The translations under genes were made by a program, and so were the position numbers. Under the pieces are notes generated by a model that had not been told where the DNA came from, searched no databases, and saw only the letters and a program-made list of their open reading frames with translations. Source: an uncultured Porphyromonadaceae bacterium (GTDB lineage: Bacteria; Bacteroidota; Bacteroidia; Bacteroidales; Muribaculaceae). From it: 6,181 nt of DNA. Shown one piece after another: positions 1 to 6,181 of this stretch. Position 1 is the stretch's first letter. Each line of letters opens with the position of its first letter. Location: NCBI GenBank assembly GCA_947175715.1, contig CAMWOD010000077.1, forward strand, positions 1 through 6,181, written 5' to 3'.

Positions 1-1398
1 CTCTACTACGATACCTTTACCTGGGTCGGCGGGGGCTACAAGCCAATCGGCTTCGTCGATCGAATCATCGATTGCCGAAATTTTGGCTTTTCGCTTGGAT
101 GGCTTCTTTTTCGGCTCAGGTTGTGGCTCGGGCGCAGGTTCCTCGGGTATTTCCTCAAACTGGATAGCCTTGTATCGTTCGATGTCGGCCTTAAGGCCCT
201 CTATCTCTTTCTTCAGCTTCCCTTCGCTGCTCACCTGGCTGTCGAGATTGGCCTCGATGGTGAGTTTGAGCGATGTAACTTCGTTTTTAAGCGACTCAAT
301 AAGCACCGCCTTCTGGTTGTTGTCGGTGGTCAGTTTCTTGATTTGAGCATCCTTGGCCACCTTTATTTCCTCAAACTTAGTGACAACACTCTCCAGCTCG
401 TTAAGCGCCTGAAGGTCATCGTTGGCTTCAGCGAGTTTCACCTTGGTGTTTTGCAGCTCCTCTTCGGCTTTCACCCGGGCAGTGTTGCTGGCTTGCAATT
501 GCTCCTGGAGCTCCTTGATGCTCATATTGAGTGTGTCGATTGTGCCCGCATATTCTTTTACTCGGGGATCTTCCACCGGCTTAAGGCTCTCGGTGAGCTG
601 CTCCTTAACCTTCGACAGTTCCTGGCGAGCCTCATTGAGCGCATCGGCATTCTCATTGGCTTCATTTTTAGCTTTGGAAGCTTCGGCCGATAGGTCATTG
701 ATCATCGTCTGGGCTATCTCATATTTTTGGGTAAGCTCCTGAAGCTTTGTGGCATAGTCCATATCATCGTCGGCTACCTGCACTGAGCACACACGCAGAC
801 GATTGACAAGGCTGCGGTTTTCGAGTTGGAATTGCTCATTCTCACCTTCGAGATTGGCCACCTGAGTCTCAAGATCATGCACACGCTCCTTAAGTGTGCG
901 GAGCTGACGGTCGGTGCTGAGATGCTGGCGGGTATAGTCGGCGCTCTTTTCATCAGCTTGCTTCACACGTTCGCGAAGGTCGCGTGTTTCATTTTCGAGG
1001 CGCTGACGTTCACGCATCCATGAGTCGCGCTGGCGCCCCTGCGCCGCTGCGTCGACATCGTCGAGATACTGCTTCATCGACTTGTCGAGGGCATCATACA
1101 GGTAACGGCGCTGCGCATCAGTATCGACTGTTGATTTGAGAAATGCCGGCAGCGAGTCGTTGAATATCTCGACCACGCGATCGAATATCCTGAGCCTCAT
1201 TGATTCGTCGGGCTCGGGAGGAGCGACGTTCCCCTCCGAGGGCTCCTCGGGGATGGTGTCAACGGGCTTTTGGCTTTGGGCCGCAGTATATTCTCGGCGT
1301 TCGGCGAGTGGAGTTACGGTTGCGTCGATACCATCTTCGTAGTCGACCCCTTCATCGCCGAAGCCTAATGCGTTTTTGAATTTCTGAAAAAATGCCAT
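1..1398 (-). CDS. Long coiled-coil protein of unknown function (C-terminally partial, runs off left edge)
   Basis: The reading frame opens with ATG at 1398 (MAFFQKFKNALGFGDEG...) and stays open for 466 codons to base 1, so the stop lies outside the window. Visible layout: a short N-terminal segment with an FxxFKNALGFGD motif; an acidic, Pro-rich low-complexity linker (about residues 35-65); a small, probably helical globular part (about 68-120: MRLRIFDRVVEIFNDSLPAF, then AQRRYLYDALDKSMKQYL); a long charged coiled coil (about 125-412) rich in Leu/Glu/Lys/Gln/Arg with heptad-like Leu spacing; a second Pro/Glu-rich linker (about 415-430); a basic stretch KKKPSKRKAK (430-439); and an acidic stretch ending in DEADWLVAPADPG. 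There is no signal peptide or membrane segment, so it is probably cytoplasmic. It starts 28 bases after the stop of the receiver/PPDK_N gene, so the two are likely co-transcribed. A purine-rich AAAGGA lies only 2 bases before the ATG, too close for a standard ribosome site, but this group depends little on one. I do not recognise a named family. A scaffold or partner role for the upstream protein is inference. Confidence 0.88.
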   Translation of the reverse strand, partial: MAFFQKFKNALGFGDEGVDYEDGIDATVTPLAERREYTAAQSQKPVDTIPEEPSEGNVAPPEPDESMRLRIFDRVVEIFNDSLPAFLKSTVDTDAQRRYLYDALDKSMKQYLDDVDAAAQGRQRDSWMRERQRLENETRDLRERVKQADEKSADYTRQHLSTDRQLRTLKERVHDLETQVANLEGENEQFQLENRSLVNRLRVCSVQVADDDMDYATKLQELTQKYEIAQTMINDLSAEASKAKNEANENADALNEARQELSKVKEQLTESLKPVEDPRVKEYAGTIDTLNMSIKELQEQLQASNTARVKAEEELQNTKVKLAEANDDLQALNELESVVTKFEEIKVAKDAQIKKLTTDNNQKAVLIESLKNEVTSLKLTIEANLDSQVSSEGKLKKEIEGLKADIERYKAIQFEEIPEEPAPEPQPEPKKKPSKRKAKISAIDDSIDEADWLVAPADPGKGIVVE

Positions 1399-1426
1399 TG
1401 TCCTTTCAGGCTGTCATATTGTTCGA

Positions 1427-4387
1427 TTAATCATTGGGCTTGGCTACCACCCCTTCACCGCTCAAGCCGTTGATGCCGATGGCAAGTGGCTGGGCAAACT
1501 TCACAATTCTTACGGCTTCGCTCTCATACACGGCTGGCATAGCATTGAGGTAGTCGATGTCGTAGATACCGTCGGCCGACGACGGATTGATTGTGAAGTA
1601 TCCCACGCCAAACGACGTGAGGTTGTGGAAGAAGTGCGTACCCTGACTGGGCTCGATCTGGTAGTTGCTCAACGATGCCTCTACTATGACACGCGCCTGT
1701 GAAATGTCCGACCACTTCACGGGGATGCCAAGTGCGGGGTCGCTCGAGCCCCACCGTCCGGGGCCTATCAGCACGTAGCCTTCGCCTTGAGTCGTAAAGT
1801 TACGATTAATTTTTTCAATTTCACGCGCAACTGCTGAATTATTAACAGAATTGAAACTTTCGGGACGAATATAGACGATTGTGTCGACATTTTCCACGTT
1901 TCCATGCCCCAACGCTGTGTTGCTGCGAAGTATAACACGCTCGTCGGTAAGGGCCATCACATTCTCGTCTACGAGGTTTTTACGCTCAATTATCGGTCGT
2001 ATCTGCAACCAGTATATGCGTCCTTTCATCCCACCTCTTTCATCAATCACACCGGCAAATTCGATTTCTACGGGGCGCATCATAGCCGTCTGCCCCTCTT
2101 CAAGCATAAAATCGATGGCCTTGGCCAGCGGCAGGGCATTATGGTCGAGTATGTTGGCGAATGTCACCACACGTCGCCCCTTCCCCTGTTCGGTATCACG
2201 GATTATCTGATCAACCGGATCATAAGTTGACACCATATATTTCAGTGCACCAGTATTGGCAAAATCCTGAATCTTAAGCCGCGCCAAATTGAATGAATCG
2301 TCAACACTGAAATCGAGTTGATCACGGTTGACTTCGAGTGCGTCAAATCGAGTCTGCGTATCACGAAGGGCTATCTGCATATCACTGGTTTGCAACACCT
2401 TGCCTGGATGGCGTGGAGAAAATCGCAATGCTTTCCCTCCATCCACTATATACTTACCGAGACCTACGGCTATCTCCGCCACACCATCTTCGGGAGTCTC
2501 ATCGTTGATGGGGTAGTAGTTGAGTGAGCGCCCAACGCCTGAGAACGATGGGAAGTAATAGCCGTCGTACTCCTTGCCCACCACTTCCTGTATTATCACC
2601 GCCATTTTTTCCTGGTCAATGACATTGGATGTGGCTGTCATATAAGCTTTTGAAGCTGCATAAAACACCGAGGCATACACACCCTTGATGGCATCTGACA
2701 GCATTCTCAGCATCTCGTATTTATCGGTACGCAATGGCACCATATAGGTGGAATATATGCCGGCGAACGGTTGATAATGGGAGTCTTCAAGCAAACTCGA
2801 CGAGCGGATGGCGAGTGGCGTGTTGATTACCTCAAACAAAGCTATGAAGTCTTCGATAAGCCGCTCAGGCAGCTTGGCCTGCAGAAATGCCTGGAGTATC
2901 TGTTCATCGGGGATATCGCTCAGGGCCAACGGGTAGAGATTGTTGGCCGACATAAATTCGTCGAAGATATCGGTACACAGCACCACGGTGCGGGGTATCG
3001 ATATTGTCACGCCGTCAAAATTGTCACATATCGGGTTACGCTTTATTATCGAGTCGATGAAAGCTAAGCCACGTCCCTTACCACCGAGCGAGCCTTGCCC
3101 TATGCGGGCAAAGTTGGAGTAGTAGTCGAAGCGATCTTTCTGAAACACTGCCACCACGCCGCGGTTTTTCATCTTGCGATACTTCACTATCAGGTCGAAG
3201 AACAGCTGCTTCACCGCCGGAGCCTCGCTGATTGACTTGAATCGGTGTAGCTTTATCACCTCGGCAATAGGGAACATTGCGCGCGAATAGAGCCAGCGCG
3301 ATATATCGTTGTGCGAGGCATGGTGCAGCAGTATGTCGTCGGGGATGGAGAAAATCTTGTGCTGCATATCCTTGAGGTCGTGGATGCGCCCTATCTCCTT
3401 GCCGGTACGGGGCTCGCGCAGCACAAAGTCGCCAAAGCCGAAGTTTTCCATAATGGCATAGCCGAGGTCGACGGGGAGCTTCTTGGAGTTCTTGTCGAGG
3501 AATGTTCCTCCGAATTCTCTCACCTTCTCACGGTTGTTCACCTCCGACGACTCAATGATAATCGGCAGATAAGGGTCGTATTGGCGCATATATCGGGCCA
3601 ATTTCAACCCGGCTTCCGGATCTTTCTCACCCATACGTTTGAACGACACGTCGCTTATCACCCCCAGCATATTGTGTCGATACTTATTGTAAAGAGCCAC
3701 GGCCTCCTCATAGTCGCGGGCAAGGATCACCTTTGGTCGACCGCGCATACGCAGCATCTGCTCATGCTCATTGAGGGCCTCGGTTGAGAACTCCATCGAC
3801 TGCTTAAGCAAGAATCGATAGAGATGAGGCAGAATCGACGAGTAGAACCTTACGGAGTCCTCAACGAGCAATATCGTCTGCACTCCCACATCGAGTATAT
3901 CGTTGTCGGCATTCATCTTGTCCTCAAGGAGCTTGATGATGCCCAACAGCAAGTCCATATTGCCGAGCCATGAAAACACGTAGTCTACGGCCCCGAAATC
4001 CTCGGCGGCAAGTCGGCGCGACACCTCCTTGGAGAATGGGGTAAGCACTACGAATGGTATGTCGGGGTATTCGCACTTTATCTCCCTGGCTCCGGCAAAT
4101 GTCTCGCTTATGTCAATGCCCGGCATTGCGATAATCAGGTCGAAATGTTTCTGACTCAGGGCATCGAGGGCTTCGCTCACATGGAGCACTCGAGTAACTC
4201 GCGGGGGTGAGCTGAGGTGTAGCGACACGTACTCAAAGTATAGCCGCTCCTCCACGCGACCATCCTCCTCCATCATGAACCCGTCGTAGGGCGACGCGAT
4301 GAGCAGCACATTGAATATGCGGCGTTGCATCAGGTCTTGGAAGGCTGTATCCTTAAGATATAATTGTGATAATGATTGCTCGTTCAT
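1427..4387 (-). CDS. Receiver-receiver-PPDK_N fusion: PEP/pyruvate-binding-domain protein with response-regulator-like N terminus
   Basis: A 986-residue protein, probably cytoplasmic. Residues 26-155 form a degenerate receiver fold (NVLLIASPYD, DLIIAMPGID, PFVVLT). Residues 170-315 form a second receiver that keeps the acidic pair E176/D177 (ILLVEDS), acceptor D246 (GVISD), S280 (IIIES) and K299 (FLDK). After a linker that includes IPDDILLHHASHNDISRWL, residues about 425-800 match the ATP-binding domain of PEP synthase and pyruvate phosphate dikinase (PPDK_N): GSLGGKGRG with K437, AIRSSSLLED with R528, FAGIYSTYM, VAEIAVGLGKYIVDGG, the E774-x-E776 pair and IYWLQIRPI with Q795 and R797. These occupy the positions of the known ATP ligands in PPDK. 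The phosphohistidine domain (GGxTSHxAI type) and the PEP/pyruvate barrel are missing, so it is not a complete PEP synthase. The last ~180 residues are an unassigned domain with GPGRWGSSDPALGIPVKW and PSQGTHFFHN. I chose ATG at 4387. A TTG start at 4423 would add 12 residues but lies inside the promoter's -7 element. No Shine-Dalgarno is seen. The exact reaction and substrate are unknown. Confidence 0.93.
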   Translation of the reverse strand: MNEQSLSQLYLKDTAFQDLMQRRIFNVLLIASPYDGFMMEEDGRVEERLYFEYVSLHLSSPPRVTRVLHVSEALDALSQKHFDLIIAMPGIDISETFAGAREIKCEYPDIPFVVLTPFSKEVSRRLAAEDFGAVDYVFSWLGNMDLLLGIIKLLEDKMNADNDILDVGVQTILLVEDSVRFYSSILPHLYRFLLKQSMEFSTEALNEHEQMLRMRGRPKVILARDYEEAVALYNKYRHNMLGVISDVSFKRMGEKDPEAGLKLARYMRQYDPYLPIIIESSEVNNREKVREFGGTFLDKNSKKLPVDLGYAIMENFGFGDFVLREPRTGKEIGRIHDLKDMQHKIFSIPDDILLHHASHNDISRWLYSRAMFPIAEVIKLHRFKSISEAPAVKQLFFDLIVKYRKMKNRGVVAVFQKDRFDYYSNFARIGQGSLGGKGRGLAFIDSIIKRNPICDNFDGVTISIPRTVVLCTDIFDEFMSANNLYPLALSDIPDEQILQAFLQAKLPERLIEDFIALFEVINTPLAIRSSSLLEDSHYQPFAGIYSTYMVPLRTDKYEMLRMLSDAIKGVYASVFYAASKAYMTATSNVIDQEKMAVIIQEVVGKEYDGYYFPSFSGVGRSLNYYPINDETPEDGVAEIAVGLGKYIVDGGKALRFSPRHPGKVLQTSDMQIALRDTQTRFDALEVNRDQLDFSVDDSFNLARLKIQDFANTGALKYMVSTYDPVDQIIRDTEQGKGRRVVTFANILDHNALPLAKAIDFMLEEGQTAMMRPVEIEFAGVIDERGGMKGRIYWLQIRPIIERKNLVDENVMALTDERVILRSNTALGHGNVENVDTIVYIRPESFNSVNNSAVAREIEKINRNFTTQGEGYVLIGPGRWGSSDPALGIPVKWSDISQARVIVEASLSNYQIEPSQGTHFFHNLTSFGVGYFTINPSSADGIYDIDYLNAMPAVYESEAVRIVKFAQPLAIGINGLSGEGVVAKPND

Positions 4388-4420
4388 GGCAAAACGGTAT
4401 TGACCATATATTAGACCACA

Positions 4421-4428
4421 CAAAAGTA
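4421..4428 (-). promoter_or_regulatory. Bacteroidetes-type -7 promoter element (TACTTTTG)
   Basis: On the minus strand the sequence TACTTTTG fits the Bacteroidetes primary-sigma -7 consensus TAnnTTTG exactly. It lies 33 bases upstream of the ATG at 4387, which implies a short leader of roughly 25-30 bases. A -33 TTTG element is not clear: at the usual 19-21 base spacing the DNA falls inside the arm of the GC-rich hairpin, with only weak TTG matches nearby. The element probably drives the receiver/PPDK_N gene and, by read-through across 28 bases, the coiled-coil gene. Confidence 0.7.
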
Positions 4429-4443
4429 CACATTTTTTCGCAA

Positions 4444-4474
4444 CAGAGGCCCCACTTTTGCGGTGGGGCCTCTG
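4444..4474 (-). terminator. GC-rich hairpin, probable terminator of the surface-protein gene
   Basis: A perfect 12-bp inverted repeat, CAGAGGCCCCAC against GTGGGGCCTCTG, encloses a 7-base loop. It lies 44 bases past the stop codon of the upstream minus-strand gene. In that gene's direction the stem is followed by TTGCGAAAAAA, which is a poor U-tract. On the plus strand it is followed by the more T-rich CTTTAGTTATTGTATTTT. The position after a stop codon and before a new promoter supports termination of the upstream transcript, but the weak U-tract leaves room for an mRNA-stabilising 3' hairpin instead. Confidence 0.65.
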
Positions 4475-4490
4475 CTTTAGTTATTGTATT

Positions 4491-4510
4491 TTATCGGTCG
4501 ATGTCGATAA
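4491..4510. repeat. Small palindrome TTATCG-N8-CGATAA
   Basis: Six-base arms TTATCG (4491-4496) and CGATAA (4505-4510) flank an 8-base spacer and sit 8 bases past the surface-protein stop codon, just before the large hairpin. It could be a minor 3'-UTR hairpin or an incidental inverted repeat. A 6-bp AT-containing stem is weak, and no U-tract follows. Confidence 0.3.
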
Positions 4511-4518
4511 GCGGGATT

Positions 4519-6181
4519 TTAGAAAAGCACCACTTTCTCAACCTTTGATCCCTGACGGCGGATTACGATGCCGCTGTTGGGATTGTTGAGGCGACGACCC
4601 TGGAGGTCGAAGTACTCTATGGGTGCGTTGCTATCGTCAACCCTTACCGACTCGACGCCAGTACCAGTCTGGATACGTATACCGTTGAAGGTGACGTCGA
4701 TAGGAATTTCAGTCTCCTCATCCATCTTCCATTTCACAGGAATGATCATCTTGAGCTTACCATCGCTCTCTTCGATACCGTTGCACATCACGTCGGCTAC
4801 GATTGCGCCACCTGCGAGCTCAAGACCATCTTTCGAACCGGTATACACTTTTGTGCCATCATCTTCGTTGGTACAAAGTACATTTTCGATGTTAATGTCG
4901 CCCAGGGGCTGAGGGCCGTCGCCAAGATCAAGGGCGAAGTTGGGCAGCGACATATCGAAATATTCGCTTGATACCCTGGCCTGCGAACCTGCTCCTTCGG
5001 GGGGAGCAAGGAGCACGTAGTAGTTGGTGAGGTCACCCTCATTGATTTGGCCACCCATCATTTCGATAACAAGTGTGCCTTCGAACACTGTATACTCAGC
5101 AGGGAATTCGGGTCGGGGTTGCTCTGACTCTACCACCACGGTACATGTAGCCGTCAGACCGTTGCATGAAGCTGTGATAGTGGTTTCTCCTGGGTTAACG
5201 GCTGTAACGACACCATCCTTCACTTGTGCTACCATAGCGTTTTCGCTCGCCCAGGTCACAGTCTTGTCGGTTGCGTTGGCCGGGAGCACTGTAGCGGTGA
5301 GTGCGGCAGTTTCGCCGGGCTTGAGGTTCAAAGAGGTCTGGTCGAGAGTGATTGAAGTCGCTGCGACTGCCTTGGCACCAAACTGGATTGTATATACATG
5401 CTCGTTCTTACCATCCTTGTCGGTACCCTGAGGATTGCTTACAGTAATGAGGATGCGGTTGTTTTCAGCGTCGATGCTTGTAGCTGCCTTAGCTACGCCC
5501 GATGTACCCTTGAGCGTATATGCTACTTTTGAAGCATCGTCGGGCATCTGGATAGAGCTGAGGTCGTAGTTATAGACATCGGGGTCGAATCCGGGCACCT
5601 CGGAACCGTCATATTTCAGCGATGCAAGACGCGAGTAGTACACGAGGATAACATCGTCGACCGTGAGAGTATTTTCTTTACCTACAGTTGTGGTGAAGTA
5701 GTCATTGGCCGAAAAGATTACATTGAATTTCTCGGGAGTAGCGTCCGATACATATTCGATGGGAACCTCAACCTCGGTCCAATCTTCATGAGCGCCCTCG
5801 ATGTAATAGATCACTTTACCGATAAGCTCGCCGGTTTCGGTGATTTCGCCGCCCTGGCAACCTTCGAGTGAGTAGCCGAGCACACAGCGATCGCGGTCAA
5901 TCATATTTATCTTGTTGGGATTTCCCGAAATCACGATTGCTGCGGGGACATCCTTCTGCACCCACTGGCCCTTCCACAGGTATGCTACAACAGTTGCATT
6001 CTCAGTATTTTCCGTGCCGAAAGTACGCTTGTACATTGCTGTCACAGCGTCTGGACGATTGCTGAACGGTATTGAGCCGAATGTACCGCCATCGGTCTTA
6101 TTTGTGCTCACAGCTGTCGACCACGTGGTGCCGGTGGTGAGATAGCCAGGGACGTTGCGGGTGATACCCATAGCGCCTGTT
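4519..6181 (-). CDS. Multidomain surface/exported protein: PCMD, cadherin-like, BIG_2 and calycin-like domains with C-terminal sorting-like tail (N-terminally partial)
   Basis: The frame is open to the right edge. A Met codon at 6171 is preceded in frame by Thr-Gly-Ala with no stop, so the true start, and any signal peptide, lies outside the window; 553 residues are visible. Numbering from that Met, residues 1-178 resemble the PCMD domain (putative carbohydrate metabolism domain): GTFGSIPFSNRPDAVTAMYK, WTEVEVPIEY, then TLTVDDVILVYYS. Residues 180-265 resemble a cadherin-like beta-sandwich (LASLKYDGSEVPGFDPDVYNY). Residues 270-348 are a clear bacterial Ig-like BIG_2 domain (ITLDQTSLNLKPGETAALTA, TVTWASEN, VTAVNPGETTITA). 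Residues about 358-500 resemble the Bacteroidetes calycin-like domain (FEGTLVIEM, LPNFALDLGD, LGDINIENV). The end, YFDLQGRR then GIVIRRQGSKVEKVVLF, is a common Bacteroidales C-terminal tail resembling type IX secretion signals. The protein is therefore probably exported or on the cell surface. Glycan binding is suggested only by the PCMD family name. The PCMD and calycin calls are pattern recognition, less certain than BIG_2. The hairpin and promoter downstream suggest it is transcribed separately from the next gene. Confidence 0.9.
   Translation of the reverse strand, partial: TGAMGITRNVPGYLTTGTTWSTAVSTNKTDGGTFGSIPFSNRPDAVTAMYKRTFGTENTENATVVAYLWKGQWVQKDVPAAIVISGNPNKINMIDRDRCVLGYSLEGCQGGEITETGELIGKVIYYIEGAHEDWTEVEVPIEYVSDATPEKFNVIFSANDYFTTTVGKENTLTVDDVILVYYSRLASLKYDGSEVPGFDPDVYNYDLSSIQMPDDASKVAYTLKGTSGVAKAATSIDAENNRILITVSNPQGTDKDGKNEHVYTIQFGAKAVAATSITLDQTSLNLKPGETAALTATVLPANATDKTVTWASENAMVAQVKDGVVTAVNPGETTITASCNGLTATCTVVVESEQPRPEFPAEYTVFEGTLVIEMMGGQINEGDLTNYYVLLAPPEGAGSQARVSSEYFDMSLPNFALDLGDGPQPLGDINIENVLCTNEDDGTKVYTGSKDGLELAGGAIVADVMCNGIEESDGKLKMIIPVKWKMDEETEIPIDVTFNGIRIQTGTGVESVRVDDSNAPIEYFDLQGRRLNNPNSGIVIRRQGSKVEKVVLF

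Noticed and set aside
83..1342. Several plus-strand open frames of 65-190 codons
   Set aside because: They lie antisense to the continuous 466-codon coiled-coil frame, and their translations are Ser/Leu/Phe-rich low-complexity with no domain signature. They are shadows of that gene.
1406..1417. A tiny open frame ATG-ACA-GCC-TGA just before the coiled-coil gene, as a possible leader peptide
   Set aside because: Three codons in a 28-base spacer can arise by chance, and no attenuator structure accompanies it.
1399..1426. A separate promoter or terminator between the receiver/PPDK_N and coiled-coil genes
   Set aside because: The spacer is only 28 bases, with no TAnnTTTG element and no hairpin, so co-transcription is the simpler reading.
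1881..3787. Plus-strand open frames up to 158 codons inside the receiver/PPDK_N gene
   Set aside because: They are antisense to a gene with strong domain matches over the same bases, and neither a promoter nor a recognisable product supports them.
1427..4387. Calling this gene a complete phosphoenolpyruvate synthase (ppsA) or PPDK
   Set aside because: Only the ATP-binding domain is present. The phosphohistidine motif and PEP/pyruvate barrel are absent, and two receiver domains have been added.
4388..4423. In-frame TTG at 4423 as an upstream start giving 998 residues
   Set aside because: The TTG lies inside the TACTTTTG -7 element, so it would not be transcribed. The ATG at 4387 starts a sensible N terminus (MNEQSLSQLY) with a normal short leader.
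4568..6145. Plus-strand frames and an 85-codon alternative minus-strand frame within the surface-protein gene
   Set aside because: They overlap the frame that encodes clear BIG_2 and other domains and show no family resemblance.

Overview
The window looks like a chromosomal piece of a Bacteroidales bacterium, possibly a Muribaculaceae-type gut commensal, though I cannot fix the family from sequence alone. Three things point there. There is a TAnnTTTG promoter element and little Shine-Dalgarno signal. One protein ends in a 'YFDLQGRR...GIVIRRQGSKVEKVVLF' type tail. That same protein combines PCMD, BIG_2 and calycin-like domains, a mix typical of Bacteroidetes surface proteins.

All three real genes lie on the minus strand, so the window reads from right to left. 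At the right (6181 down to 4519) is the 3' part of a gene for a large multidomain exported or surface protein. Its start lies outside the window. Next is a 131-base intergenic gap. It holds a small palindrome, a strong 12-bp GC-rich hairpin (probable terminator) and, immediately after it, a Bacteroidetes -7 promoter element. That promoter serves a 986-residue protein (4387 down to 1427) made of two receiver-like domains, a PEP-synthase/PPDK-type ATP-binding domain and an unassigned C-terminal domain. After only 28 bases comes a gene for a long coiled-coil protein (1398 down to the left edge), open to base 1 and therefore incomplete at its C terminus.

The receiver-kinase-like gene and the coiled-coil gene are probably one transcription unit. 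A plausible reading, which is inference, is a signalling module: an ATP-binding PPDK_N domain controlled by one intact and one degenerate receiver, co-expressed with a coiled-coil protein that may be its scaffold or partner. The surface protein upstream appears to be separate, divided off by the hairpin and the promoter. The plus strand carries no convincing gene. I see no tRNA, rRNA, CRISPR array or mobile element.
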